The position numbers were made by a program, and so were the translations under genes. The notes beneath the pieces were generated by a model, which did no database searches, was not told the origin of the DNA, and worked only from the letters and a program-made list of their open reading frames with translations. A stretch of 64,000 bases of DNA from Burkholderia sp. Bp9142 (lineage in GTDB: Bacteria > Pseudomonadota > Gammaproteobacteria > Burkholderiales > Burkholderiaceae), in the NCBI RefSeq assembly GCF_003853415.1, contig NZ_QTPP01000006.1, positions 186,001 to 250,000 of the forward strand, in the 5' to 3' direction. Numbering within the stretch: the first letter of the stretch is position 1; each line of letters starts with the position of its first letter. This document shows, one piece after another, positions 39,910-50,032 of this stretch.

Positions 39910-42900
39910 TTAGACCAGCACGCGCTCGATCCCGCCATTGTTCGCGTGTGCGACATAGTCGGCCATCCAGTTCTCGCCGAGCACCTGGCGCGCGATTTCG
40001 ACGACGATGTAGTCGGCCTCGATGTTCGCATCCTCGTTGTAGCGCGACAGGCCCTGCAGGCACGACGGGCAGCTCGTCAGGATCTTCACGTCCGGGCCGT
40101 TCGCGGCCGCGGCCGACGCCGGCGCGCTGCCGGCCACGACCGGGATGCTGCGCAGCTTGGCGGCCCCCTTGCGGATCTCCTCTTCCTTGCGGAAGCGGAC
40201 CTGCGTCGAGATGTCCGGACGCGTGACCGCGAGCGTGCCCGATTCGCCGCAGCAGCGCTCGTTCTTCTCGATCCGGTAGCCGTCCTTCTCCGCGCCCATC
40301 AGTTCGTTGACGAGCTTCACCGGGTCCATCGTCTTGATCGGCGTGTGGCACGGGTCGTGATACATGTAGCGCGTGCCCGTCACGCCGTCGAGCTTCATCC
40401 CCTTCTCGAGCAGGAACTCGTGGATGTCGATGATCCGGCAGCCCGGGAAGATCTTGTCGAATTCATAGCCCGCGAGCTGGTCGTAGCAGGTGCCGCACGA
40501 CACGACCACCGTCTTGATGTCGAGGTAGTTCAGCGTGTTCGCGACGCGGTGGAACAGCACGCGGTTGTCGGTGACGATCTTCTCGGCCTTGTCGTACTGG
40601 CCCGAGCCGCGCTGCGGATAACCGCAGCACAGGTAGCCCGGCGGCAAGACGGTCTGCACGCCGGCTTCCCACAGCATCGCCTGCGTCGCGAGGCCGACCT
40701 GCGAGAACAGGCGCTCGGAGCCGCAGCCCGGGAAGTAGAACACCGCTTCCGAATCGACGGTCGTCGACTTCGGGTTGCGGATGATCGGCACGATCTTGTT
40801 GTCCTCGATGTCGAGCAGCGCGCGCGCCGTCTTCTTCGGCAGGTTGCCCGGCATCTTCTTGTTGACGAAGTGGATCACCTGCTCGACGACGGGCGGCTTG
40901 CCGACCGTTGCCGGCGGGTGCTGCGTCTGCTTCGTCACGACCTTCTTCAGCATGTCGTTCGCGAAGCGCTGCACCTTGTAGCCGACGCCCATCATCACGC
41001 CGCGCGCGGCGTTGATCGTCTGCGGATTGGTCGCGTTCAGGAAGAACATGCCCGCCGCATTGCCGGCGTTGAACTTCTTCTTGCCCATCTTGCGCAACAG
41101 GTTGCGCATGTTCATCGTGACGTCGCCGAAGTCGATCTTCACCGGGCACGGCGTCGCGCACTTGTGGCACACCGTGCAGTGGTCGGCCACGTCGTTGAAC
41201 TCGTCCCAGTGCTTGATCGACACGCCGCGGCGCGTCTGTTCCTCGTACAGGAACGCCTCGACCAAGAGCGAGGTCGCGAGGATCTTGTTGCGCGGGCTGT
41301 ACAGCAGGTTCGCGCGCGGCACGTGGGTCGCGCACACCGGCTTGCACTTGCCGCAGCGCAGGCAGTCCTTCACCGAATCGGCGATCGCGCCGATGTCGGA
41401 CTGCTGCATGATCAGCGACTCGTAGCCCATCAGCCCGAAGCTCGGCGTGTACGCGTTGCGAAGATCGGCGCCGTCGAGCAGCTTGCCCTTGTTGAAGCGG
41501 CCGTTCGGGTCGACGCGCTGCTTGTACGCGCGGAATTCGGCGATCTCGTCGTCGGTCAGGAACTCGAGCTTCGTGATGCCGATCCCGTGCTCGCCGGAGA
41601 TCACGCCGTCGAGCGAGCGCGCGAGCGTCATGATGCGCGCAACCGCCGCGTGCGCATCCTGCAGCATCTCGTAGTTGTCGGAGTTGACCGGCAGGTTGGT
41701 GTGGACGTTGCCGTCGCCCGCGTGCATGTGCAGCGCGACGAACACGCGGCCGCGCAGCACCTGCTTGTGGATCGCCTGCGCTTCGTCGAGGATCTGCTTG
41801 AACGCGCCGCCGTTGAAGATCGCGCGCAGCTCCGCGCGGATCTCCTGCTTCCACGAGATGCGGACCGTGCGGTCCTGCGTGATGTGGAACACGGTCGCGC
41901 CCGGCTGCTCGTCCGCACGGTCGGCGAACTTCTCGGCGAGCGCCTCGTAACCGAGCTGCACGAGGTAGTGCTGCGCCTCGCGCAGCGGCTGGTCGAGCCG
42001 GTCGCGCACGAATTCCCAGCGCGCGCGCACGCGCTTGAGCAACTCCAGCGCCTGCTGGACACGATCCTCGAGCAGTTCGGCGCTCGGGATCTCGTTCGCG
42101 TCGTCGGTCTTGCCGAGCGGCAGGTTGCCGGCGCGGAAAAACGCCTCGAGCGCGTCGACGAGCTGCAGCTTGTTCTTCAGCGACAGCTCGATGTTGATCC
42201 GCTCGATGCCGTCGGTGTACTCGCCCATCCGGTTCAGCGGGATGACGACGTCTTCGTTGATCTTGAACGCGTTCGTGTGCTTCGCGATCGCGGCCGTGCG
42301 GCTGCGGTCGAGCCAGAAGCGCTTGCGCGCCTCCGCGCTGATCGCGACGAAGCCTTCGCCGCTCTTGCCGTTCGCCATCCGGATCACTTCGGATGTCGCG
42401 TGCGCGACCGCATCTGCGTCATCGCCGACGATGTCGCCGATCAGCACCATCTTGGGGAATGCGTTGCGCTTGCTCTTGGTCGCGTAGCCGACCGCGCGCA
42501 GGTAGCGCTCGTCGAGGTGCTCGAGGCCCGCGAGGATCGCGCCGCCCTGCTTCGACGTCTCGAACAGGTAGTCCTTGATCTCGACGATGCTCGGGATCGC
42601 CTCGCGCGCCTGGCCGAAGAACTCGAGGCAGACGGTGCGCGTGTGCGCGGGCATCTTGTGCAGCACCCAGCGCGCGGACGTGATCAGCCCGTCGCAGCCT
42701 TCCTTCTGCACGCCCGGCAGGCCCGCGAGGAACTTGTCGGTCACGTCCTTGCCGAGGCCTTCCTTGCGGAACCGGCGGCCTTCGATCTCGAGCATCTCGG
42801 TCTTCAGCAGCTTCTCGCCCGGCGCATGCGCACCGTCGAACCACTTCAGCTCGAAACGCGCGACCGCGATGTCGTGGATCTTGCCCTGGTTGTGCTCGTG

Positions 42901-43932
42901 GCGCGTGACTTCGAGCCAGTTGCCGTCCGGGTCGACCATCCGCCACCACGCCAGGTTGTCGAGCGCGGTGCCCCACAGCACGGCCTTCTTGCCGCCGGCG
43001 TTCATCGCGACGTTGCCGCCGATGCACGACGCGTCGAGCGAGGTCGGATCGACCGCGAACACGTAGCCGGCCGCCTCGGCCGCCTCGGTCACGCGGCGCG
43101 TGACGACGCCCGCGCCGGAGAAGATCGTCGGCACCTTGTGCGCGACGCCCGGCAGCTCGGTGAGTTCGACCGCGCCGAGCTGTTCGAGCTTCTCGGTGTT
43201 GATCACCGCGGAGAACGGCGTGAGCGGCACCGCGCCGCCCGTATAGCCGGTGCCGCCGCCGCGCGGGATCACGGTCAGGCCGAGCTCGAAGCAGGCCTTG
43301 ATCAGCCCCGCGATCTCGGCTTCGGTATCGGGGGTCAGCACGACGAACGGGTATTCGACGCGCCAGTCGGTCGCGTCGGTCACGTGCGACACGCGCGACA
43401 GCCCGTCGAAGCGGATATTGTCCTTCTGCGTGCAGCGGCCGAGCGCCTTGGTCGCGCGGCGGCGCAGGTCGGCCATCTTGTCGAATTCGTCGGCGAACTC
43501 GTCGACCGCGCGCTGCGCGGCGGCCTCGAGCATCTCGACGCGTCCGGCGCGTTCGCGGCCCGCGTCGTCGTGGTGCGCGGTCAGGTCGGCGCGGCGGCGC
43601 TTGCCGATCTCGGTCAGGCGGTGGTTCAGCGCCTCGATCAGGAGCGCGCGGCGCTTCGGGTTGTCGAGCAGGTCGTCCTGCAGGTACGGGTTGCGGCGCA
43701 CGACCCAGATGTCGCCGAGCACTTCATACAGCATCCGTGCCGAGCGGCCCGTGCGGCGTTCGGCGCGCAGCTCGTCGAGTACCGACCACGCCTCCTCGCC
43801 GAGCAGGCGGATCACGATCTCGCGGTCGGAGAAGGACGTGTAGTTGTAGGGGATCTCGCGCAGTCGGGGCGCGGGGTCGGCGGCGACGGCGGCGGCCGCG
43901 CCATGCGGATCGAAAACTTGTGGTGCGTTCAT
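39910..43932 (-). CDS. Fused FAD-linked oxidase and Fe-S (CCG) oxidoreductase, DUF3683-type
   Basis: A 1340-residue protein with, in order: a DUF3683 domain (about 1-130), an FAD-binding_4 domain with [15 protein letters not shown], an FAD-oxidase C-terminal domain, two 4Fe-4S motifs ([11 protein letters not shown] at about 856-866, [12 protein letters not shown] at about 918-929) and cysteine-rich CCG domains (CCGYPQ near 1101, CCGESG near 1226). It joins the functions of GlcD and GlcF and resembles YdiJ-type D-2-hydroxyacid dehydrogenases passing electrons to quinone. Substrate is not known. Divergent from ilvA. Confidence 0.88.
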   Translation of the reverse strand: MNAPQVFDPHGAAAAVAADPAPRLREIPYNYTSFSDREIVIRLLGEEAWSVLDELRAERRTGRSARMLYEVLGDIWVVRRNPYLQDDLLDNPKRRALLIEALNHRLTEIGKRRRADLTAHHDDAGRERAGRVEMLEAAAQRAVDEFADEFDKMADLRRRATKALGRCTQKDNIRFDGLSRVSHVTDATDWRVEYPFVVLTPDTEAEIAGLIKACFELGLTVIPRGGGTGYTGGAVPLTPFSAVINTEKLEQLGAVELTELPGVAHKVPTIFSGAGVVTRRVTEAAEAAGYVFAVDPTSLDASCIGGNVAMNAGGKKAVLWGTALDNLAWWRMVDPDGNWLEVTRHEHNQGKIHDIAVARFELKWFDGAHAPGEKLLKTEMLEIEGRRFRKEGLGKDVTDKFLAGLPGVQKEGCDGLITSARWVLHKMPAHTRTVCLEFFGQAREAIPSIVEIKDYLFETSKQGGAILAGLEHLDERYLRAVGYATKSKRNAFPKMVLIGDIVGDDADAVAHATSEVIRMANGKSGEGFVAISAEARKRFWLDRSRTAAIAKHTNAFKINEDVVIPLNRMGEYTDGIERINIELSLKNKLQLVDALEAFFRAGNLPLGKTDDANEIPSAELLEDRVQQALELLKRVRARWEFVRDRLDQPLREAQHYLVQLGYEALAEKFADRADEQPGATVFHITQDRTVRISWKQEIRAELRAIFNGGAFKQILDEAQAIHKQVLRGRVFVALHMHAGDGNVHTNLPVNSDNYEMLQDAHAAVARIMTLARSLDGVISGEHGIGITKLEFLTDDEIAEFRAYKQRVDPNGRFNKGKLLDGADLRNAYTPSFGLMGYESLIMQQSDIGAIADSVKDCLRCGKCKPVCATHVPRANLLYSPRNKILATSLLVEAFLYEEQTRRGVSIKHWDEFNDVADHCTVCHKCATPCPVKIDFGDVTMNMRNLLRKMGKKKFNAGNAAGMFFLNATNPQTINAARGVMMGVGYKVQRFANDMLKKVVTKQTQHPPATVGKPPVVEQVIHFVNKKMPGNLPKKTARALLDIEDNKIVPIIRNPKSTTVDSEAVFYFPGCGSERLFSQVGLATQAMLWEAGVQTVLPPGYLCCGYPQRGSGQYDKAEKIVTDNRVLFHRVANTLNYLDIKTVVVSCGTCYDQLAGYEFDKIFPGCRIIDIHEFLLEKGMKLDGVTGTRYMYHDPCHTPIKTMDPVKLVNELMGAEKDGYRIEKNERCCGESGTLAVTRPDISTQVRFRKEEEIRKGAAKLRSIPVVAGSAPASAAAANGPDVKILTSCPSCLQGLSRYNEDANIEADYIVVEIARQVLGENWMADYVAHANNGGIERVLV

Positions 43933-44507
43933 GTTCGGACGACTCGGAGGGCCGATACACCGTGCACGGGCGTCGGCAAGCGCGTAGGCGCAATCTTGGG
44001 GAAATCTGTTCTGGTGCCAGGCGCGCGACTATCTCGCATGGGGCCGGAGCGGGTCTGGACTCACCGTTCCGGGCCGGCAGGGCCTGGCGGCACTCGGGGC
44101 CATCAGCACGATCGCGCGCGGCGCGCATGCCGCTGCGCCGCGGGGCTGGCTGCGCGCGGCGACGGCTTCAACGGAGCGATCCGAGGGTGCCTCTGCATCT
44201 TCCGATCCTTGATTCAAAACGGAATTCTAACCCATGATCGGCCCATGCGTGACACGCCGGACAGGCCGTGGGGCTATCGCCGCAACCCGCGCCAGGCCTG
44301 GTTCGGCACGATTTTACGCCGGGATTCGCCATCCGTCCGGTCGGTAACCGCGCGGTTAAACCGGTAAAAAGGGGCGCGCCACGCGGCAAACACGCCCGCC
44401 GCCCCGGTTCCGCGACGGTGCGCCCGGCATGCCGCTTGCGTGCGGGCGGACCCTTGGCGCTATCATTGATCCTTTACCGTCTGCTTCCGCACTGCACGCG
44501 AGCGCCC
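43933..44507. other. 575-base divergent intergenic region, oxidoreductase/ilvA
   Basis: This should hold the promoters of both divergent genes. Apart from the palindrome noted at 44345-44358 and a modest AT-rich patch near 44460-44475, I see no RNA gene, leader peptide with repeated Ile/Thr/Leu codons, or attenuator. Open frames have noncoding composition. Confidence 0.4.
44345..44358. promoter_or_regulatory. 14-bp palindrome upstream of ilvA
   Basis: TAACCGC-GCGGTTA is a perfect palindrome 150 bases before the ilvA start, followed by another AACCGG. It is a possible operator in the divergent region. Confidence 0.25.
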
Positions 44508-46031
44508 ATGGCATCCCACGATTACCTGAAGAAAATCCTCACCGCGCGCGTCTACGACGTCGCGCTCGAGACGGAACTCGAACCCGCCCGCAACCTGTCG
44601 GCCCGGCTGCGCAACCCCGTCTACCTGAAGCGCGAGGACAACCAGCCGGTGTTCTCGTTCAAGCTGCGCGGCGCGTACAACAAGATGGCGCACATTCCGG
44701 CCGATGCGCTCGCGCGCGGCGTGATTACGGCGTCGGCAGGCAACCACGCGCAGGGCGTCGCGTTCTCGGCGGCCCGGATGGGCATCAAGGCCGTGATCGT
44801 CGTGCCCGTCACGACGCCGCAGGTGAAGGTCGATGCGGTGCGCACGCACGGCGGCCCGAGCGTCGAGGTGATCCAGGCGGGCGAGTCGTACAGCGATGCA
44901 TACGCGCATGCAGTCAAGGTGCAGGCGGAACGCGACCTCACGTTCGTCCACCCGTTCGACGATCCGTACGTGATCGCCGGCCAGGGCACCATCGCGATGG
45001 AAATCCTGCGTCAGCACCAGGGCCCGATTCACGCGATCTTCGTGCCGATCGGCGGCGGCGGGCTCGCGGCCGGCGTGGCTGCCTATGTAAAAGCGGTGCG
45101 GCCGGAGATCAAGGTGTTCGGCGTGCAGGCCGAGGATTCGTGCGCGATGGCGCAATCGCTGCAAAAAGGCGAGCGCGTCGAGCTGGCCGAGGTCGGCCTG
45201 TTCGCGGACGGCACCGCGGTGAAGCTCGTCGGCGAGGAAACCTTCCGGCTCTGCCGCGAATTCCTCGACGGCGTCGTGACCGTCGACACCGACGCGCTGT
45301 GCGCGGCGATCAAGGACGTGTTCCAGGACACGCGCAGCGTGCTCGAGCCGTCCGGCGCGCTCGCGGTCGCCGGCGCGAAACGCTATGCCGAACGCGAAGG
45401 GATCGAGAACCAGACGCTCGTCGCGGTCACGTCCGGCGCGAACATGAACTTCGACCGGATGCGCTTCGTTGCCGAGCGCGCGGAAGTCGGCGAGGCACGC
45501 GAGGCCGTGTTCGCGGTCACGATCCCCGAGGAACGCGGCAGCTTCAAGCGCTTCTGCTCGCTCGTCGGCGATCGCAACGTGACCGAGTTCAATTACCGGA
45601 TCGCCGATGCGCAATCCGCGCACATCTTCGTCGGCGTGCAGATCAAGCGGCGCGGCGAATCGGCCGAGATCGCCGCGAACTTCGAGTCGCACGGCTTCCA
45701 GACCGTCGACCTGACGCACGACGAGCTGTCGAAGGAGCATATCCGCTACATGGTGGGCGGCCGCTCGCCGCTCGCGCTCGATGAACGCCTGTTCCGCTTC
45801 GAATTCCCGGAACGGCCGGGCGCGCTGATGAAGTTCCTGTCGTCGATGGCGCCGGACTGGAACATCAGCCTGTTCCACTACCGCAACCAGGGCGCGGACT
45901 ACAGCTCGATCCTCGTCGGGCTGCAGGTGCCGCAGGCCGATCATGCCGAGTTCGAACGCTTCCTCGCCGCGCTCGGCTATCCGTATGTCGAAGAGAGCGC
46001 CAATCCGGCCTACCGCCTCTTCCTGTCGTAA
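44508..46031 (+). CDS. ilvA: Threonine ammonia-lyase, biosynthetic
   Basis: A 507-residue PLP enzyme converting threonine to 2-oxobutanoate, the first step of isoleucine synthesis. The PLP lysine is K52 (SFKLRGAYNKM) and the phosphate-binding loop is IGGGGLAAG. Two C-terminal ACT-like regulatory domains (about 325-505, including RGSFKRFCSLVGDRNVTEF and ERPGALMKFLSSM) show the long, isoleucine-feedback-regulated form. The ATG at 44508 gives a length like E. coli IlvA. queF follows by 12 bases. Confidence 0.95.
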   Translation: MASHDYLKKILTARVYDVALETELEPARNLSARLRNPVYLKREDNQPVFSFKLRGAYNKMAHIPADALARGVITASAGNHAQGVAFSAARMGIKAVIVVPVTTPQVKVDAVRTHGGPSVEVIQAGESYSDAYAHAVKVQAERDLTFVHPFDDPYVIAGQGTIAMEILRQHQGPIHAIFVPIGGGGLAAGVAAYVKAVRPEIKVFGVQAEDSCAMAQSLQKGERVELAEVGLFADGTAVKLVGEETFRLCREFLDGVVTVDTDALCAAIKDVFQDTRSVLEPSGALAVAGAKRYAEREGIENQTLVAVTSGANMNFDRMRFVAERAEVGEAREAVFAVTIPEERGSFKRFCSLVGDRNVTEFNYRIADAQSAHIFVGVQIKRRGESAEIAANFESHGFQTVDLTHDELSKEHIRYMVGGRSPLALDERLFRFEFPERPGALMKFLSSMAPDWNISLFHYRNQGADYSSILVGLQVPQADHAEFERFLAALGYPYVEESANPAYRLFLS

Positions 46032-46043
46032 AGGCGTCACGCA

Positions 46044-46868
46044 ATGAATCCCGAACATTCCCCGCTCGGCAAGGCCACCGTCTACGCAGCCCGGTACGAC
46101 GCGTCGCTGCTGTTTCCGATCCCGCGCGCCGGAGCGCGCGAGCAGCTCGGCATCACGTCGGCGCTGCCGTTCTTCGGCACCGACATCTGGAATGCGTACG
46201 AGCTGTCGTGGCTCAACGCGCGCGGCAAGCCGCAGCTCGCGGTCGCGACGTTCTTCGTGCCGGCCGAATCGCCGAACATCGTCGAATCGAAGTCGTTCAA
46301 GCTGTATCTCGGCGCGTTCGCGCAATCGAAGTTCGACTCGGTCGACGCGGTGCGCGACGTGTTGAAGCGCGACGTGTCGGCCGCGTGCGGCGCGAGCGTG
46401 TCGGTACAGCTCGTGTCGCCGCATGATTTCGGCAAGCTCGAGATGGAGGAGCTCGACGGGCTGTCGCTCGACCGGCTCGACCTCGACACCGACGTGTACG
46501 AACCCGATCCGTCGCTGCTGTCGGCCGCCCAGGACGAAGCGCCGGTCGAGGAGACGCTCGTGTCCGACCTGCTGCGCTCGAACTGCCCGGTCACCGGCCA
46601 GCCCGACTGGGGCAGCGTGCAGATCCACTACGTCGGCCCGCAGATCGACCATGCGGGCCTGCTGCGCTACATCATCTCGTTTCGCAATCACACGGGCTTT
46701 CACGAGCAGTGCGTCGAGCGCATCTTCCTCGACATCCTGCACGCATGCAAACCGGTGAAGCTCGCGGTGTACGCGCGCTATACGCGCCGCGGCGGGCTCG
46801 ACATCAACCCGTTCCGCACGAACTACAACCAGCCGATGCCGGACAACGCGCGGACTGCGCGGCAGTGA
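46044..46868 (+). CDS. queF: NADPH-dependent 7-cyano-7-deazaguanine reductase
   Basis: QueF reduces preQ0 to preQ1 in queuosine synthesis. This is the long, two-domain (YqfD/E. coli-type) form, 274 residues. It has the QueF motif [12 protein letters not shown] (81-92), catalytic C181 ([11 protein letters not shown]) and acid D188. It follows ilvA closely and is probably cotranscribed. A strong terminator lies 52 bases downstream. Confidence 0.95.
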   Translation: MNPEHSPLGKATVYAARYDASLLFPIPRAGAREQLGITSALPFFGTDIWNAYELSWLNARGKPQLAVATFFVPAESPNIVESKSFKLYLGAFAQSKFDSVDAVRDVLKRDVSAACGASVSVQLVSPHDFGKLEMEELDGLSLDRLDLDTDVYEPDPSLLSAAQDEAPVEETLVSDLLRSNCPVTGQPDWGSVQIHYVGPQIDHAGLLRYIISFRNHTGFHEQCVERIFLDILHACKPVKLAVYARYTRRGGLDINPFRTNYNQPMPDNARTARQ

Positions 46869-46920
46869 CACGCGCCGGCAGGCGATAGCGGCCAGCGGTC
46901 GCGGCCCACCCGAAACGAAA

Positions 46921-46955
46921 CAGCCCCGCCGGCTCGCGCCGGCGGGGCTGTTTTT
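46921..46955 (+). terminator. Rho-independent terminator after queF
   Basis: A perfect 13-bp GC-rich stem with a TCGC loop followed by five T. It separates queF from the convergent ridA-like gene, which ends 22 bases further on. Confidence 0.88.
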
Positions 46956-46977
46956 CCGTGCGCGGGAAGCGCGCGCG

Positions 46978-47364
46978 TTACTTCGCAGGCGCCTTGTAAG
47001 CGATGCAGTCGACCTCGACCTTGCAGTCGATGACCATGCTCGACTGCACGCACGCGCGGGCCGGCGGATGCTCGCCGAAGTACGACACGAACACCTTGTT
47101 GAACGACGCGAAATCGCGTGCGTCGTCGAGCCACACGCCGCAGCGCACGACGTGCTCGAGACCGTAGCCGGCTTCCTTCAGGATCGCGATCACGTTCTCG
47201 ATCGTCTGCTTCGACTGCGTGACGATCCCGCCTTCGACGACCTCGCCGTTCACCATCGGCGTCTGGCCCGACACGTACAGCCAGCCGTCGGCCTCGACCG
47301 CGCGTGCAAACGGCATCACCTGGCCGCCGGTACCCTTCGCCTCGCCTACGCCATATCGCTTCAT
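46978..47364 (-). CDS. RidA-family protein (reactive intermediate deaminase)
   Basis: A 128-residue YjgF/YER057c/UK114 protein. RidA proteins hydrolyse enamine/imine intermediates such as 2-aminoacrylate made by PLP deaminases. The substrate-carboxylate arginine lies in PPARACVQSSM. SGQTPMVNGEVV and ENVIAILKEAGY are typical. The ATG at 47364 has AGGAG at good spacing. It is the last gene of the RpiR-deacylase-RidA leftward group, opposite a PLP D-amino acid deaminase, which fits its role. Confidence 0.88.
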   Translation of the reverse strand: MKRYGVGEAKGTGGQVMPFARAVEADGWLYVSGQTPMVNGEVVEGGIVTQSKQTIENVIAILKEAGYGLEHVVRCGVWLDDARDFASFNKVFVSYFGEHPPARACVQSSMVIDCKVEVDCIAYKAPAK

Positions 47365-47493
47365 CGTTTCACTCCTGGTTTGTCGACCGGCATCGGCGCG
47401 CAAGCGTCAGCGCCCGCACCAGTCCCATGCAACGCACGGTTGCGGATGCGCGCACCGACATGGCGCACGCGGCAAATCGGATCGGGACCGCGT

Positions 47494-48975
47494 TCAGAAC
47501 GCGGCGTCGGCCCCCACCGGCACGCGCTCGCCGCGCGCGACGAAGCCGCCGGCGCGCGCGCCGGTCGGCTGGCCGTTCTCGTAGGTCAGCACGCCGTTCA
47601 CCCATACCGCGTCGATCCCGTGCGCGGGCTGCTGCGGCTGCTCGAACGTCGCGGCATCGAGCACGCGCGCCGGATCGAACAGCACGAGATCCGCGTGGTA
47701 GCCGACGTGCACTTCGCCGCGCCGCGCGATCCCGTAGCGGCGCGCGGACAGCGACGTCATCTTGCGGATCGCCTCCTCGAGCGGCAGCAGGTTCGTGTCG
47801 CGCACGTAATGGCCGAGCACGCGCGGGAACGCGCCCCACAGCCGCGGGTGCGGCAGCGGATCGTTCGGCAGGCCGTCGGAGCCGACCATCGTCGCCGGGT
47901 GCGACAGGATCCGGCGCACGTCGTCCTCGGACATGTTGTGGTACACGGCGCCGGCCGGGCGGATGCGCTGCGCGGCTTCCTGCTCGGTCACGCCCCACTC
48001 CGCCGCGATCGCCTTCAGCAGCTTGCCCGCCACTTCCGGATGCGGCTCCGACCATGTGATCGTGATGTCGATGTCGCCCGTCACCTGCTTCAGGTCGAGC
48101 GTCGACGAGCTGCGGCTGTACGGATAGCAGTCGCAGCCGACCGGCTGGTAGCGGCGCGCGCCTTCGAGCGATGCGAGCACCTCGGTGCTGCGCCCCCAGT
48201 TCGACGGGCCCGCGCATTTCAGGTGCGAGATCACGACCGGCACCTGCGCGTGACGGCCGACGCGGTAGGCCTCGTCCATCGCGTCGAGGATCGCGTCGAA
48301 CTCCGTGCGCATGTGGGTCGTGTACAGCGCGCCCGCATTCGCGAGCGGCTCGGCAAGCGCCATCACCTCCTCGGCCGGCGCCGCGAATGCAGAGCCGTAC
48401 GCAAGGCCCGACGACAGCCCGAGCGCGCCGTTCGCGAGCGCCTCTTCGAGCTGCGTGCGCATCCCGGCGATTTCGCCGTCGGTCGCCGCGCGGTCGAGGC
48501 GGTCCATCTGGTTGTTGCGCAGCGCGGTGTGCCCGACGAGCGCCGCGACGTTCACGGCCGGGCGCGCATCGTTCACGGCCGCGACATAGGCGGCGAAGGT
48601 CGGGTAGCGGAACGCGTCGCGATCGCCGAGCAGGTTCATCGGGTCGGGCGGATCGCCCGCGAGCGTCACCGGCGACGCGCTGATCCCGCAGTTGCCGACG
48701 ATCACGGTCGTCACGCCCTGCGAGATCTTCGGCAGCATCTCCGGCGCGCGGATCACGTGCGTGTCGTCGTGTGTGTGGACGTCGACGAAGCCCGGCGCGA
48801 GCGCGCGGCCGTTCGCATCGACGACCGTCTCGGCGAGCCAGTTCGACAGGTTGCCGATCGCCGCGATCACGCCGTTGCGGATCGCGACGTCGCGCGTGAC
48901 GGGCGGTGCGCCGGTGCCGTCGTACAGCTGCGCGCCGACGATCAGCGTATCGGCGGCTTCGGGATGCGAATGCAT
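47494..48975 (-). CDS. N-acyl-D-amino-acid deacylase
   Basis: A 493-residue amidohydrolase-superfamily enzyme. The first metal motif is VDVHTHDD; a metal-bridging cysteine is in VIVGNCGIS; HMRTE and SHLKCAG supply further ligands; VGSDGLPNDPLPHPRLWG is typical of D-aminoacylases (D-glutamate/D-aspartate/general). It releases D-amino acids from N-acyl forms. The ATG at 48975 follows the RpiR gene's stop after two bases, so the two are coupled. Side-chain specificity is not predictable. Confidence 0.9.
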   Translation of the reverse strand: MHSHPEAADTLIVGAQLYDGTGAPPVTRDVAIRNGVIAAIGNLSNWLAETVVDANGRALAPGFVDVHTHDDTHVIRAPEMLPKISQGVTTVIVGNCGISASPVTLAGDPPDPMNLLGDRDAFRYPTFAAYVAAVNDARPAVNVAALVGHTALRNNQMDRLDRAATDGEIAGMRTQLEEALANGALGLSSGLAYGSAFAAPAEEVMALAEPLANAGALYTTHMRTEFDAILDAMDEAYRVGRHAQVPVVISHLKCAGPSNWGRSTEVLASLEGARRYQPVGCDCYPYSRSSSTLDLKQVTGDIDITITWSEPHPEVAGKLLKAIAAEWGVTEQEAAQRIRPAGAVYHNMSEDDVRRILSHPATMVGSDGLPNDPLPHPRLWGAFPRVLGHYVRDTNLLPLEEAIRKMTSLSARRYGIARRGEVHVGYHADLVLFDPARVLDAATFEQPQQPAHGIDAVWVNGVLTYENGQPTGARAGGFVARGERVPVGADAAF

Positions 48976-48977
48976 GG

Positions 48978-49913
48978 TCAGTCTCCTACCGGTTGACGGT
49001 CTCCGCCGCCGCGGTGCGCGTCGAGCGCATGCTTGATGCGGCGCAGCGATTCCCGGCCCGCATCGCCGAGCCGCAGCGCGACTCCGGTGACGAGCACGTC
49101 GATCGCCATCATCATCGCGTAGCGCGATGTCGAAGGCTTGTAAATGAAGTCGGTTTCGAACGCGACGACCGGGATCAGGTGGTCGGCGAGCTTCGCGAGC
49201 GGCGAAGCCGGCGCGGTGATCGCGATCAGCTTCGCGCCGTAGCGCTTCGCGAGGCGGCAGCTCTCGAGCAGCTCGGGCACGCGCCCGCTCACCGACAGCG
49301 CGACGACCACCGCGTCGCGCGACAGCGTCGCCGACACCATCCGCTGCAGCAGGCTGTCCTGGTAGCTCGCGACCGGCCGGCCGAAGCGCACGAGCCGGAA
49401 GCGCAATTCGTCGGCGAGCGCGGTCGAGCCGCCGCCCTGCCCGTACACGTAGATCATCTTCGCGCCGGCGAGCAGGTCGGCCGCCGCGTCGAACGACGTG
49501 TTGCGCAGCAGCTGGTGGTTGTGCGCGAGCGCCACGCGGATCTCGTCGTAGACGACCGATGCCGGGCTCGCGTCTTCTTCGGCATGCTCGTCGGACGGCA
49601 CGAGAAAGCGCTGGCCGACGGCCGCCGCCTGCGCGACGAGCACCTTCAGTTCGCGCACGTCGCGGCAGCCGACGGCCTTCGCGAAACGCGTGACCGTCGC
49701 GACGCTGACCTCCGCGTCGCGCGCGAGCGCGCCGATGCTCGCATGGGCGGCGCGCGCGAGATCGGCGAGGATGAATGCGGCGACCTTGCGTTCGGCCTCG
49801 CGCAGCTCGGGCGCGCATTCGGCGATCCGCGCGACGATGTCGAGGACCGGCTGGGCGACCGGAGCCGGTTGGGCGGCGGCGAACGGAGCGGACGGGGTGG
49901 CGGGCGAATTCAT
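48978..49913 (-). CDS. MurR/RpiR-family transcriptional regulator
   Basis: A 311-residue regulator with an N-terminal HTH_6 domain (about 25-105, ASIGALARDAEVSVATVTRFAKA) and a C-terminal SIS sugar-isomerase-like domain (about 140-290, including MIYVYGQGGGSTALADEL). It is first in a leftward operon with the N-acyl-D-amino acid deacylase and RidA genes and divergent from a D-amino acid deaminase, so it probably controls both. The SIS domain usually binds a phosphosugar; the ligand here is unknown. Confidence 0.9.
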   Translation of the reverse strand: MNSPATPSAPFAAAQPAPVAQPVLDIVARIAECAPELREAERKVAAFILADLARAAHASIGALARDAEVSVATVTRFAKAVGCRDVRELKVLVAQAAAVGQRFLVPSDEHAEEDASPASVVYDEIRVALAHNHQLLRNTSFDAAADLLAGAKMIYVYGQGGGSTALADELRFRLVRFGRPVASYQDSLLQRMVSATLSRDAVVVALSVSGRVPELLESCRLAKRYGAKLIAITAPASPLAKLADHLIPVVAFETDFIYKPSTSRYAMMMAIDVLVTGVALRLGDAGRESLRRIKHALDAHRGGGDRQPVGD

Positions 49914-49938
49914 CTGCTGAAAGGGGTGTGGCGCCTTA

Positions 49939-49956
49939 TGATACTAAATAACATCA
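49939..49956. promoter_or_regulatory. Candidate RpiR operator / AT-rich promoter element
   Basis: TGATACTAAATAACATCA is an imperfect 18-bp palindrome (conserved outer TGAT/ATCA and inner TA pairs) in the most AT-rich part of the divergent region, 26 bases upstream of the RpiR start. Placement suits control of both promoters. Confidence 0.35.
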
Positions 49957-50032
49957 CCGCGCCGATGCTACTTTCTGTACCATCTGCATGTCAACTTCAG
50001 TGCAATGCATAGTGATGATGGAGCGGGATGAC

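Noticed and set aside
39901-44367. An uninterrupted plus-strand open frame of nearly 1500 codons
   Set aside because: It is the antisense shadow of the large oxidoreductase gene. High third-position GC removes stop codons from the opposite strand, and the translation is Arg/Asp/His-rich with no family pattern.
43933-44507. Attenuator leader peptide for ilvA
   Set aside because: No short open frame with clustered Ile/Thr/Val/Leu codons and no terminator/antiterminator pair was seen.
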